From assembly GCA_024638465.1 (NCBI GenBank), contig JAHEKF010000034.1, positions 1 to 33,594 of the forward strand: a stretch of 33,594 nt of DNA. The letters run 5' to 3'. This DNA is from Rhodospirillaceae bacterium. Lineage in GTDB: Bacteria > Pseudomonadota > Gammaproteobacteria > Steroidobacterales > Rariloculaceae. The number at the start of each line of letters is the position of its first letter. Positions within the stretch are counted from its first letter, which is position 1. The position numbers and the translations under genes were made by a program. Positions 6,694 to 15,384 of this stretch are shown here, piece after piece. A model generated the notes under the pieces. That model was given only the letters and a program-made list of their open reading frames with translations, was not told where the DNA came from and did no database searches.

Positions 6694-8985
6694 ATGCTCA
6701 CCCGCTACCCCCTGAAAACTATCGGCTTTTTCGCCGCTATCGGCGTTTGCACAACGGCGATCGCACAGGCGCCGGTATCCAATGTCGATATCCCCGTCAT
6801 CGACCGGCCACCGCTGCTCGAGGACTTCACGGGAATGGCGCCATCGGCGGAAATTCGCGACAAGATGGCATTGATCACGGATTTCGTGCAGCGGGTACCG
6901 GACGATGGAGAACCTGCGAGCCACAGGACGGAGGCTTACCTGGCCTACGACGACCGTAACATCTATGCGGTCTTCCTCGCGTTCGACGAGCAGCCGGAGC
7001 TCGTGCGCGCCAATCTTTCACCGCGCGAGAACGTCCAGGATGACGATACCGTCAGCATACTGATCGACACGTTCAACGATCAGCGCACCGGCTATGCATT
7101 TCGCTCGACACCGCTCGGCGTCCAGTGGGACGGACGCTGGAATGAAGCCGGAGAAGGCGGCGGAGGAAACTTCGACAGCTCCTATCAGGCGGTCTGGTAC
7201 ACCGACGCGGAACTGACCGAATCCGGTTACATCGTTCTCATGACGGTACCGATACGGACATTGCGATTTCCCGAGACCGGCGAGCAGGTCTGGCGCGTGA
7301 TGCTGGAGCGACGGATACCCCGTCTGAGCGAGCAGTCGTTCTGGCCGGCCTACTCGAACTCGATCGCCGGCCGCCTGAATCAGGCAGCGAGCCTGACGGG
7401 GATTCGGGACGTAGAGCCCGGACGTAATATTCAGTTGATACCGTTTGCGTTCGTTCGCGATTTCGACGTCCTCGATGCGAACTCCGCCGGCGGCCCGTCG
7501 TTCCGCCGCGACACCGAGGACGAGTTTGGCATCGACGCAAAATTCGTGCTCAACGACAGCTTCGTCCTGGACGCGACGTACAATCCCGATTTCAGCCAGG
7601 TCGAATCGAACGAGCCGCAAATAACCGTCAACCAGCGCTTCGAAGTCAGATTCGATGAACTCAGGCCCTTCTTCCTCGAGAATTCGGACTTTTTCGCGAC
7701 CGAAAGTACGCTGCTTTTCACGCGCAGAATCGTGGACCCGGAAGCCGGCATCCGACTGACCGGCAAACACGGCGACTGGGGCGTCGGCACGATGCTGATG
7801 AACGATGAAGCGCCGGGATTGGGTCGTGCGCCCGGCGACCCACTGAGCGGCGAAGCAGCCGATGTTCGCGTCGTCCGATTGTTCAGAGAAATCTCCGACC
7901 AGTCACGAGTCGGATTGTTTTACAGCGAAAGAGATTTCGGCAGCGCCTCCAACGACGTGACCAGCATAGACGGGCATATCGTTCTGACGAACAACTGGAG
8001 CAGCGACTTCCAGTTCGTCGACACCGATACCCGGCGTCTCAGCGGCGAAACGCTGTCGGGTTCCCAGAACAATTTCCGCATCGACCGGCGTGGACGCGAC
8101 GTTACAATGCATATCCACGCCATCGACACGAGCCCGGGCTTCCGCACAGATCTCGGCTTCCTGAGCAGAAACTACCGCCCCGATACCGCCGGCTATCACA
8201 CCAACCTCAGCTATTCCTTCTGGCCCGAATCGTCGGAACTGATCCGCTGGACGCCACGCATCGCAATGATTCACAACGAAGATCAGAACGGCCTCAGGAT
8301 CTACTCGCAGTGGTCGCCGCGCGTGCAGTGGGAATGGGACGGAGATACCGAGCTCGAGATCGAATACTCGACGCAGAAAGAACGACTCCGACCGCAGGAT
8401 TTTGCAGGGCTGCCATTCAATCGCGACTACGAGTCCGAAGTACTGACGGCTTCCTTCGAGACGCAATCATCGCCGAAGATCGGCTACGGCATCGAGTTCG
8501 AAACGGGTACGGCCATCAACCTCGACCCCGCGGACGGCATGTTCCCCGAACTTGCGGACTATCGCGCTGCCGAGCTGGAACTGCTGTGGCGCCCGATCGA
8601 TCGGCTTCGTGTCGATACAAGCTATCTGCACGCGCAGCTCGACGACCGGATGGGGGCGGGCCGAATCTTTACAAACGATATCATCCGATCCCGCTGGAAC
8701 TACCAGTTCACGAAGGAGCTCTCGCTACGATTTATTTTTCAGCAGGAAGAGACCGACGCCGGCATAATGACGTCGCTCGAGGACGAACGGAACAGAAACT
8801 ACGATCTTCTCGTGCGCTATGTCATTAATCCCTGGTCGGCGCTCTATGTAGGCTATAACAGCAACTCGAGCAACTTCGATATCGTCGAAACCGAGGACGG
8901 CGACACCGAGCTGATCATGACGAATGGCCTGCGCCGCGACGGCGAGCAGTTCTTCATCAAGTTCTCCTACCTGCTGCAGCCTTAA
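6694..8985 (+). CDS. DUF5916 / CBM9-like domain outer-membrane protein
   Basis: A 763-residue protein with a signal peptide (about 1-25, ending AIAQA). The N-terminal part (about 40-230) resembles the family 9 carbohydrate-binding (DOMON-like) domain: DDRNIYAVFLAFDE, then DDDTVSILIDTFND and YRFRSTPLG-type segments. The remainder matches the DUF5916 pattern, with alternating short hydrophobic strands (NPDFSQVESNEPQITVNQRF, then LRPFFLENSDFF) and a barrel-like C-terminal half ending in FIKFSYLLQP. It is probably an outer-membrane beta-barrel with a periplasmic or surface sugar-binding module; its function is not established. It is divergent from the selenoprotein gene across a 182-bp gap, so the two may share regulation. 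Confidence 0.88.
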   Translation: MLTRYPLKTIGFFAAIGVCTTAIAQAPVSNVDIPVIDRPPLLEDFTGMAPSAEIRDKMALITDFVQRVPDDGEPASHRTEAYLAYDDRNIYAVFLAFDEQPELVRANLSPRENVQDDDTVSILIDTFNDQRTGYAFRSTPLGVQWDGRWNEAGEGGGGNFDSSYQAVWYTDAELTESGYIVLMTVPIRTLRFPETGEQVWRVMLERRIPRLSEQSFWPAYSNSIAGRLNQAASLTGIRDVEPGRNIQLIPFAFVRDFDVLDANSAGGPSFRRDTEDEFGIDAKFVLNDSFVLDATYNPDFSQVESNEPQITVNQRFEVRFDELRPFFLENSDFFATESTLLFTRRIVDPEAGIRLTGKHGDWGVGTMLMNDEAPGLGRAPGDPLSGEAADVRVVRLFREISDQSRVGLFYSERDFGSASNDVTSIDGHIVLTNNWSSDFQFVDTDTRRLSGETLSGSQNNFRIDRRGRDVTMHIHAIDTSPGFRTDLGFLSRNYRPDTAGYHTNLSYSFWPESSELIRWTPRIAMIHNEDQNGLRIYSQWSPRVQWEWDGDTELEIEYSTQKERLRPQDFAGLPFNRDYESEVLTASFETQSSPKIGYGIEFETGTAINLDPADGMFPELADYRAAELELLWRPIDRLRVDTSYLHAQLDDRMGAGRIFTNDIIRSRWNYQFTKELSLRFIFQQEETDAGIMTSLEDERNRNYDLLVRYVINPWSALYVGYNSNSSNFDIVETEDGDTELIMTNGLRRDGEQFFIKFSYLLQP

Positions 8986-9090
8986 AGGCATCTCGTGATC
9001 GCGATCTTGCGGCGGCAGCGACGAAGCTGATATACAGATGTGATACGCGAGCCCCGGGAGGGGTCAAAGCGAATACGGGGATCTTCAACC

Positions 9091-9768
9091 ATGCGAGTAC
9101 TCGTCATCGAGGACGACGCGACCGTCGCGAGCTTTCTAACGCGACGGCTCGCCGACGACGGCCATCATGTCGATCATGCTGCGGACGGCCAGGCGGGTCT
9201 GGATCTCGCATCGGAAAAGAACTACGACGTAATGATCATCGACCGGATGCTGCCGCGCGTCGACGGACTCTCGATCGTAAGAACCGTCAGAGACGAGGGC
9301 GACCAGACGCCAGTACTGATACTGAGTGCACTCGGCGAGGTAGACGACAAAGTACATGGCTTGAAAGCGGGCGGCGACGACTATCTCGTGAAGCCGTTCG
9401 CCTATTCCGAGCTGATGGCTCGCGTCGAATCGCTGGTTCGGCGCTTCAACTCGCAGGAGGAAAAGACCCAACTCGAAGTTGACGGCTTGAAGATGGATCT
9501 GCTGTCACGGGAAGTGACTCGGAATGGTCAGAAGATCGATCTCAAGCCGCGCGAGTTCCTGTTGCTGGAATGTCTGATGCGGCACGCAGGTCAGGTCTTG
9601 ACGCGAACGATGCTTCTCGAAGCCGTGTGGGACTATCACTTCGATCCGCAAACCAATGTCATCGACGTGCATATCAGTCGCTTGCGTCAAAAGGTCGACC
9701 GCTCATTCGAGGAACCACTGATTCACACGATTCGGGGATCGGGCTATGTTCTCAGGCCGCCTGCATAA
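9091..9768 (+). CDS. OmpR/PhoB-family response regulator
   Basis: A 225-residue two-domain regulator. The receiver domain (about 1-115) has the acidic pair EDD (residues 7-9), phospho-acceptor Asp51 in MIIDRMLP, the Ser in LILSA and the Lys in LVKPF. The C-terminal winged helix (about 130-225) has the usual LKPREFLLLECLMRH and VDVHI-type recognition segment ending in TIRGSGYVL. It binds DNA as a phosphorylated dimer to control transcription. ATG 9091 places the receiver motif at the N-terminus; an upstream GTG at 9040 would add 17 unrelated residues. It overlaps the downstream sensor kinase by 23 nt, a strong sign of a cognate pair. Confidence 0.95.
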   Translation: MRVLVIEDDATVASFLTRRLADDGHHVDHAADGQAGLDLASEKNYDVMIIDRMLPRVDGLSIVRTVRDEGDQTPVLILSALGEVDDKVHGLKAGGDDYLVKPFAYSELMARVESLVRRFNSQEEKTQLEVDGLKMDLLSREVTRNGQKIDLKPREFLLLECLMRHAGQVLTRTMLLEAVWDYHFDPQTNVIDVHISRLRQKVDRSFEEPLIHTIRGSGYVLRPPA

Positions 9769-11158
9769 CACCTGGCACAGCGCCACTTTCCGTCTCGGAA
9801 TTCGTTTCATGGCGTTGTTCGCCGTGTCGTTCCTGATCGTCGGCGCGCTCATCTACTGGCAAACCGAGTCGCTGATGGAACGCGAGCTCCGCGGCCTTAT
9901 CGATGCGGAAATCGCCGAAATGCAGGATTTCTACACGCGCTTCGGGCCGGATCGGGTCGCGTCGGAAATCGAAGAGCGGCTCGACGACGATCCGTTCTGG
10001 GTCACATTCATGCTCGACAGCGAATGCCGCCCGATAGCCGGAAATTCGGAATGGATGGGACGAGGACACCGGCCTTTCGATCTTTGCCAGAACGTCGATG
10101 AAGACGGCTGGGTGTTATTCGAGGTCGATGTCGGTCAGACGGGAGCTGGCTCTTCCGGCTCCGCATACGATGACGATATTTACGGCCGGCTCATGCCTTT
10201 GTCCGATGATCACGACATCATCGCGGGCCGCATGGCGGGTAACCTCGAGGACGCACAGAACATCATGTTCGACGCGCTGTCCTGGGGGTTGCTGGTAACA
10301 CTTGCACTCGCCTTCGTGGGTAGCGTGTCCCTGGCGCGCAGTGTCAACAATCGCCTCGAGAATATGAACCGAATTTCGCGACAGATTCGCCGCGGCGATC
10401 TGTCGCGGAGGATGCCTTCATCGAAAGGCGGCGACGAGTTCGACAGGCTGGGCGGTAATCTGAACGAAATGCTCGATCAGATAGAAACCCTCATGGTCGG
10501 CGTGCGCGACGTATCCAATGCAATCGCGCACGATCTGCGTACGCCGCTCACACGCCTGCGAAACCATCTCGAGCAACTTCAGGAAGACGCTGCCGATGCC
10601 GAAATGCGCGGCAAGATCGAAGAAACGCTCGGCGAAGCCGATTCGTTACTGCAAACCTTCAGCTCGCTGCTGCGAATTGCTCAGATAGAAGCGGGTAATC
10701 GTCGCCGCGAGTTCGGCGAAGTCGAGCTGAACGATCTGATCGATGACGTTGTCGAGCTCTACGAACCCCTCGCTGCGGAGAAGAACGTGCATCTGCGCGC
10801 GACGGCGAAAGGCAAGATTAATGCTTCCGGAGACCGTGATCTGCTCTTTCAGGCCATCTCAAACGTCGTGGACAATGCGATCAAGTACACGCCGCCGGAC
10901 GGCTCGGTTGCGATCGAGCTGGATTCGACACCGACGAGCGCTCGCATCGATGTGCTGGATTCCGGGTCGGGTATTCCCGAGTCTGAACGGGAGCGAGTTT
11001 TCGAGCGGTTTTATCGCCTCGAGAAACATCGCGGTTCCTTCGGCAGTGGACTTGGCTTGAGCCTCGTCTCTGCCGTGGTCAGCCTCCACGGCGGCACAAT
11101 CTCGTTGCTCAACGGCGACCCCGGACTGCGGGTCCGGATGCAGCTTCCGATGACTTAA
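9746..11158 (+). CDS. Two-component sensor histidine kinase
   Basis: A 470-residue inner-membrane HPK. It has a transmembrane helix (about 20-38), a periplasmic sensor region rich in Asp/Glu (about 39-172), a second helix (about 174-194), a HAMP linker (about 195-248), the H-box with His262 in AIAHDLRTPL, and an HATPase domain with the N-box (DNAIKY), G1 (DSGSGIP) and G2 (GSGLGLS). It autophosphorylates on His262 and passes phosphate to the regulator encoded just upstream. The acidic sensor loop (YDDDIYGRLMPLSDDHD) could sense a cation, as in QseC/PmrB-type kinases; this is a guess from composition. Its stop codon overlaps the stop of the convergent VOC gene (shared TTAA at 11155-11158). Confidence 0.95.
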   Translation: MFSGRLHNTWHSATFRLGIRFMALFAVSFLIVGALIYWQTESLMERELRGLIDAEIAEMQDFYTRFGPDRVASEIEERLDDDPFWVTFMLDSECRPIAGNSEWMGRGHRPFDLCQNVDEDGWVLFEVDVGQTGAGSSGSAYDDDIYGRLMPLSDDHDIIAGRMAGNLEDAQNIMFDALSWGLLVTLALAFVGSVSLARSVNNRLENMNRISRQIRRGDLSRRMPSSKGGDEFDRLGGNLNEMLDQIETLMVGVRDVSNAIAHDLRTPLTRLRNHLEQLQEDAADAEMRGKIEETLGEADSLLQTFSSLLRIAQIEAGNRRREFGEVELNDLIDDVVELYEPLAAEKNVHLRATAKGKINASGDRDLLFQAISNVVDNAIKYTPPDGSVAIELDSTPTSARIDVLDSGSGIPESERERVFERFYRLEKHRGSFGSGLGLSLVSAVVSLHGGTISLLNGDPGLRVRMQLPMT

Positions 11159-12033
11159 GGCGGCACGCCACCCGGCTCGGCGATCTCGAAATGAACGCCG
11201 TCGGGGCCTTCGAAGAACATCAGCAGCGTCGTGCCTCCCGGCCGGTTCGCTCGAGTTTCATACGGCTCATAGCCACTTGCGCGTACCCGGGTGACGAGCG
11301 CGTCCATATCGTCGACTGCGAATCCCAGGTGATCGAGAGAACGACCTCGGCTTGGCGCCACCCCGACGCCTTGCTCGTTGACGTTGCTCAACGACTCGCG
11401 TGTAAACACCGGTTCGTCAGGATCGAACCCTTCGATCGGCTGTTCTTGCAGCGGTTCCGAGATATAGACCCAGATCCCGTCATATCGAATCGCGTCGAAT
11501 TCATCGCCATCCCCCGCAGGTTCGAAGTTGCCGCCGAAAATCTGCAAAAACCAGTCGCGCATAGCGGCGGGTTGCTCCGTCACCAGGTGAACATGCTGGA
11601 TGCCACGAAAATTCGCGCTTTCCAGTAATTCGATACGCGTGCCCCACGGATCCTCGATCAGCGCAACAGCTGTCGTCACAACGCCCGGAGTAGCCGCCGT
11701 GATGGTTCGAGCGCCCATGACCCGAGCGCGCGCGACAGTTGACGCGACATTGGGAACGGCGAAGCCGAAGTGATCGATGACACCACCGCGACTCGGCGCT
11801 GCATTGCCGTCATCGAGCATCGTGGCTATCGCGCCGTGTACCTGATCAACCGCACCCATACCCGCGGTCGGCGGGCGCAGCACACCCCCGAGCAGCGTCT
11901 GATACCACTCGGCTGCCGCGGCCGCGTCCGGCGCGCGCAGATGTATGTGGGTAAATGACTGCGCTCCCGCAGCGGCGGGAATCAGCATCGCGATCAGAAA
12001 CGCGGCCAGGAAATTACTCGGTCGCAGCGGCAT
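11155..12033 (-). CDS. Exported VOC (glyoxalase/bleomycin-resistance fold) family protein
   Basis: About 292 residues with a signal peptide (MPLRPSNFLAAFLIAMLIPA, then AAGAQS) and two consecutive vicinal-oxygen-chelate modules. The first (about 25-140) has FTHIHLRAPD and DPWGTRIELL; the second (about 145-288) has IQHVHLVTEQ, SLDHLGFAVDD and GPDGVHFEIAEP. His and Glu residues in these motifs are placed as metal ligands in VOC enzymes, so a metal-dependent isomerase, lyase or dioxygenase activity in the periplasm is likely, but the substrate is unknown. ATG 12033 is chosen because AAGGAG lies at normal distance from it, whereas the ATG at 12039 is only one base from that SD. Confidence 0.87.
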   Translation of the reverse strand: MPLRPSNFLAAFLIAMLIPAAAGAQSFTHIHLRAPDAAAAAEWYQTLLGGVLRPPTAGMGAVDQVHGAIATMLDDGNAAPSRGGVIDHFGFAVPNVASTVARARVMGARTITAATPGVVTTAVALIEDPWGTRIELLESANFRGIQHVHLVTEQPAAMRDWFLQIFGGNFEPAGDGDEFDAIRYDGIWVYISEPLQEQPIEGFDPDEPVFTRESLSNVNEQGVGVAPSRGRSLDHLGFAVDDMDALVTRVRASGYEPYETRANRPGGTTLLMFFEGPDGVHFEIAEPGGVPP

Positions 12034-12106
12034 AAGCATGCTCCTTCGAAGCGACTGAACATAGCATCAGGCGCGGCGGAGCCCCAAGCCCTTTATCGAT
12101 CGATCT

Positions 12107-13444
12107 TCATACCGGCACTGAGCGGACCAGCCCGGGATAGTAGTAGCCGAGCGTCGTGATTCTCGCGACGTAATGGACGTAGAGCGCGGCCCAGAGTCCG
12201 TGATTGTCGAGAGGCCGAAGCAACCACCACGCGATCAGGAACACCGCAGTCGACATCAGCATTGCATTGCGCATATCGACGGTCCTCGTTGCGCCGATAA
12301 AAATCCCGTCGAGCTGAAAGGCCCAGACGCCCAAGAGCGGTGCGCAGGCTGCCCATAACAAATAGGTCCGCGCCGTGGCCCGAGCGTCCGCGTCGACGGT
12401 CAGCATGTCGACGAAGAAAGGTCCGAGCAACAAGAACACGACCGACGCGACGAGAGCAACGGCTGCGGCCAACTGAGTCGTAATCCGCGCTGCGACTTTC
12501 AGGCCGGCGCGGTGCGCCGCGCCGAGCGCGCGGCCAACGAGCGCTTCTGCAGCGAACGCGAGTCCGTCGAGAAAAAATGCGCCGACTGAAATCAGATGCA
12601 TAAGCACGGCGTTCGCCGAGAGAATTACGTCGCCCTGCTTCGCTCCCTGCGCCATGAACCAGAAATAGACAGCGACCAGCGCGAGGGACCGGAGCATGAT
12701 GTCGCTATTCACTGCGATCGTGCGCTTCATGCACTTCGGATCGAGTAATCGCTGTGCCGACCAGTTCCCACCGATGCTACGAAGATGCCGAATGGCGATG
12801 ACGATTCCAGCGGCCGCCGCGATACATTCCGCGATCAGCGTGCCGAGCGCGACGCCAGGAACGTCCCAGCCAAAACCGAGCACGAACAATGCGTCAAGGG
12901 CGATATTCGACAGGTTCAGCAGCAGTTGCAGGAGCAGGCCGATATCCGTACGCCCGAGACCGATGAACCAGCCGAGCAGTGCATAGTTTGCGAACGTCGC
13001 CGGTGCTGCCCAGATTCGAATCGCAAAGTATTCGCGTGCGAGACCTTCGACCTGGTCGCTTCCGCTGAGCAGCCCGAACGCGATCTCGCGAATCGGCCAC
13101 TGCAACACGAGCAGGACCATCCCCGCTGCCGCGGCAACGACCAGCGCGCGCGCGAGGCAGGATCGAATCTCTTCCGGTTCTTTCGCGCCGAGTGCCTGAG
13201 CCGTGAGACCGGTCGTGCCCATGCGCAGGAAACCGAACGCCCAGAAAATGAAGGAGAAAACAAGCGCGCCAACTGCTACAGCGCCGATGTACGCCGGGTC
13301 GGGGATCTGTCCAACCACGGCCGTATCGACAATCCCGATCAGTGGCGTTGATACGTTGGACAGCATGACCGGGATCGCGATCGTGAGCACATCGCGATGT
13401 GTTAGCGCGGCGTCGCGCCCGGGGAGAGTCGAGTCCTGCTGCAT
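12107..13444 (-). CDS. MATE family efflux transporter (DinF-like)
   Basis: A polytopic inner-membrane protein of about 445 residues with the two-bundle, 12-helix hydropathy of the MATE superfamily. The N-terminal signature AIPVMLSNVSTPLIGIVDTA with VVGQ following, and GFLRMGTTGLTAQALGA, are typical of the DinF/DNA-damage-inducible subgroup. Such proteins export organic cations or other compounds in exchange for Na+ or H+. The ATG at 13444 (MQQDS) starts shortly before the conserved helix; an ATG at 13486 would add 14 residues, and neither has a strong SD. It is divergent from the glpQ-like gene. Confidence 0.92.
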   Translation of the reverse strand: MQQDSTLPGRDAALTHRDVLTIAIPVMLSNVSTPLIGIVDTAVVGQIPDPAYIGAVAVGALVFSFIFWAFGFLRMGTTGLTAQALGAKEPEEIRSCLARALVVAAAAGMVLLVLQWPIREIAFGLLSGSDQVEGLAREYFAIRIWAAPATFANYALLGWFIGLGRTDIGLLLQLLLNLSNIALDALFVLGFGWDVPGVALGTLIAECIAAAAGIVIAIRHLRSIGGNWSAQRLLDPKCMKRTIAVNSDIMLRSLALVAVYFWFMAQGAKQGDVILSANAVLMHLISVGAFFLDGLAFAAEALVGRALGAAHRAGLKVAARITTQLAAAVALVASVVFLLLGPFFVDMLTVDADARATARTYLLWAACAPLLGVWAFQLDGIFIGATRTVDMRNAMLMSTAVFLIAWWLLRPLDNHGLWAALYVHYVARITTLGYYYPGLVRSVPV

Positions 13445-13496
13445 GGGGGCGTGACTATCGCACGCAACCCAGGGCGACAGTAGCATCTGCCGCCCG

Positions 13497-13542
13497 GGAG
13501 CTGGAGAGATTGGGCTCCCCAGATGCGCCCAAGCCTAGCTCC
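13497..13542. promoter_or_regulatory. Nested hairpin in the MATE/glpQ-like divergent region
   Basis: GGAGCT (13497-13502) pairs with AGCTCC (13537-13542), and within it TTGGGC (13510-13515) pairs with GCCCAA (13527-13532). On the minus strand this would fold in the 5' leader of the MATE gene. No U-tract follows on that strand, so it is a structured leader candidate, not a terminator. Confidence 0.4.
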
Positions 13543-13572
13543 GAGGAGACTTTTATTGTCCCGAGCGCACTG

Positions 13573-13596
13573 AGGAGCGTTACAGATTACGCTCCT
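13573..13596. promoter_or_regulatory. 8-bp inverted repeat, operator-like
   Basis: AGGAGCGT (13573-13580) and ACGCTCCT (13589-13596) form a perfect dyad with an 8-bp spacer, placed between two divergent genes. The spacing resembles a dimeric regulator site. The protein that would bind is unknown. Confidence 0.4.
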
Positions 13597-13676
13597 GCAA
13601 TCGCAACTTCGTCGATACGTGTCTCATTATCTTGCCGATGTATTTAACATAGGGTGTCCATTGCCAGGATCGGCTC

Positions 13677-14807
13677 ATGATTCGAATCTCGAGAGGCAAA
13701 GAAGCGTTATTGCTTGGGGCGATCATGGCGATTGCCGGATGCACGACTACATCGACGGACAGCGCAGCAGTATCGCGCCGGATGTCGCTTGCGCCAACGC
13801 CAATCGTAATTGCACATCGTGGCGCCAGCGGCTACCGGCCAGAGCATACGCTCGCGGCCTATAGCACGGCCGCGCTGCAAGGCGCGGATTACATCGAGCT
13901 GGATCTGGTCAGCACGCGCGACGGACACCTCATCGCGAGACACGACAACCTTCTCAATCTCTCGACCGATGTCGCCAACCGGCCCGAGTTTGCCGACAGG
14001 AAAGTCGAGAAGATTGTCGATGGCAGGCGACTAATAGGGTGGTTCAGCGAGGACTTTACTCTCGAGGAAATCCGTCAGCTACGGGCCATCGAGCGCGTCC
14101 CGGATCTTCGGCCGCGAAACGCGCTCCACGACGGCGTCTACTCCATCGCGCTGCTGAGCGAGGCCATCGCCGTAATTCAGTCTCTGGAGACGATGCTGGG
14201 CCGGGATATCGGGCTCTATATCGAACTCAAACACCCGACGCACTTCGAGACCGCAGGGCTCGCGATGGAACAAACGCTCGTGAACGAGTTGACGCGTTTC
14301 GGCTATTCCCGGGCTGGCGACTCGATTTTTCTGCAGTCATTCGAGATTGCGAGTCTGAGACGCCTGGACGCACTGACCGAGCTGCGCCTCGTGCAGCTCC
14401 TGGGTAGTTCGGGCGCGCCTTACGATGTCACCGCGGCATCGGGAGACGGGACTTTCATCGCGATGGCGACATCAGAGGGGCTGCGCGAGATTGCAGACTA
14501 TGCCGACGGCGTCGGACCCGACAAAGATCTTCTGATTCCACTCGATGCGGCGGGCAGACTCTCCGTCTCCGCCGCAACGCGTTTCGTCGAACGCGCACAC
14601 GCGGCCGGGCTCGTTGTCCATCCGTATACATTTCGCGCCGAGAACGCGTTTCTACCGTCGAACTACCGATCTTCTCGAAGCGAGACCGAGTTCGGAGCAG
14701 CAGCTGGCGAGATCTCCGCTTTCCTGGCGCTCGGCATCGACGGCTTCTTCACCGATCACAGCGCCATCGGAGTGGCGGCTCGGGACGAATTCGCCGCAGC
14801 CCGATAG
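13677..14807 (+). CDS. glpQ: Glycerophosphodiester phosphodiesterase, lipoprotein
   Basis: A 376-residue GlpQ-type enzyme that hydrolyses glycerophosphodiesters to glycerol-3-phosphate and an alcohol. It has a lipoprotein signal peptide with lipobox IAGC (Cys22). The active site is visible: His47-Arg48 in AHRGASGYRPEHT, Glu56, Glu74 and Asp76 in YIELDLV, His89-Asp90 in ARHD, and the later YIELKHP segment. The C-terminal GIDGFFTDHS motif is also typical. Family members often recycle phospholipid head groups in the periplasm; the lipobox suggests membrane anchoring facing the periplasm. It appears to be a single-gene unit. Confidence 0.94.
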   Translation: MIRISRGKEALLLGAIMAIAGCTTTSTDSAAVSRRMSLAPTPIVIAHRGASGYRPEHTLAAYSTAALQGADYIELDLVSTRDGHLIARHDNLLNLSTDVANRPEFADRKVEKIVDGRRLIGWFSEDFTLEEIRQLRAIERVPDLRPRNALHDGVYSIALLSEAIAVIQSLETMLGRDIGLYIELKHPTHFETAGLAMEQTLVNELTRFGYSRAGDSIFLQSFEIASLRRLDALTELRLVQLLGSSGAPYDVTAASGDGTFIAMATSEGLREIADYADGVGPDKDLLIPLDAAGRLSVSAATRFVERAHAAGLVVHPYTFRAENAFLPSNYRSSRSETEFGAAAGEISAFLALGIDGFFTDHSAIGVAARDEFAAAR

Positions 14808-14874
14808 ACGGCTTCGCCGGCCAACACCGGAAACTGTGCCCCAGGTCGCAATTCCACCGCCTGGATTTGATTAG

Positions 14875-14892
14875 ACTCGTCTTAAGATGAGT
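14875..14892. promoter_or_regulatory. 18-bp near-palindrome over a start codon
   Basis: The sequence from 14875 to 14892 is palindromic around a central TTAA, with one mismatched pair (G at 14879 against T at 14888). It covers the ATG at 14887, so a bound protein or local structure could block translation or transcription of the small gene. Confidence 0.3.
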
Positions 14893-15282
14893 TCCACGTC
14901 GAAAGCCGAAGCCACCAACGCGATCCCCGGGAACTCCGCCGGAAGCGGTGACGTCATGATCATCCCGCGTTACAGCGATGATATCTCCAGCTCCAACTGC
15001 CTCGTCGTTGCGCCATTCCGAAAGTCCGAGCGCGGACCGACGATAATGGCAACTGTGGAGCATTATCGGGCAAACGACGCTGACAGCGGCTTCCCGTGGA
15101 CTATTCTCCCGGTCGTCGGAGAAGCGTTGCCGCTGAAGCAAGCTATGGAATCTGCCGTCCGCTACGCGAAAGCGAATGGCGTTTACGCGATCTTCGTCAA
15201 TCAGGACGGCTTCAGCTCGGAAACCGAGAAGCGCCAGACCGATACGAAAGCCCTTAGAACGGGAGCGCCGAAGCCGCGCTAG
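14887..15282 (+). CDS. Small protein of unknown function
   Basis: A 131-residue frame with protein-like composition and no family I recognise. It is soluble, with no signal peptide or membrane segment. Features seen are a Ser/Asn-rich N-terminus, a middle hydrophobic strand (SNCLVVAPFRKSE), a segment DSGFPWTILPVVGEALPLKQ, and VRYAKANGVYAIFVNQDGFS, which looks like an alternating alpha/beta core. An antisense frame of about 200 residues spans the same stretch, but it is Arg-rich with no domain pattern. There is no clear SD at the ATG, so the start is uncertain. Confidence 0.6.
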   Translation: MSSTSKAEATNAIPGNSAGSGDVMIIPRYSDDISSSNCLVVAPFRKSERGPTIMATVEHYRANDADSGFPWTILPVVGEALPLKQAMESAVRYAKANGVYAIFVNQDGFSSETEKRQTDTKALRTGAPKPR

Positions 15283-15356
15283 ACAACAAACTCCGGACGA
15301 TTCAGTCTCGTTTAGTTCCCCCGGAAAATGGTCTATGCTTGACCGACCACTAACCA

Positions 15357-15370
15357 ATAATCCGGATTAT
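15357..15370. promoter_or_regulatory. 14-bp perfect palindrome upstream of the Tat-leader amidohydrolase
   Basis: ATAATCCGGATTAT is a perfect 14-bp palindrome ending 14 bases before the GTG start at 15385. A TTGACC at 15339-15344 could be a -35 element, so the palindrome lies where an operator would overlap the promoter or early leader. Confidence 0.4.
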
Positions 15371-15384
15371 CGGGGGATAACCAC

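Noticed and set aside
5748..6701. Arg-rich minus-strand frames overlapping the selenoprotein (5748-6242 and 6252-6701)
   Set aside because: They are out-of-frame shadows with no domain pattern; the selenoprotein frame has clear homology over the same bases.
7018..7770. A 250-residue antisense frame inside the DUF5916 gene
   Set aside because: It lies opposite a gene with clear family features and lacks any recognisable motif.
14749..15357. A 202-residue minus-strand frame covering the small plus-strand gene
   Set aside because: Composition is Arg-rich and its end runs into the GlpQ-like gene; the plus-strand frame looks more protein-like, though neither is certain.
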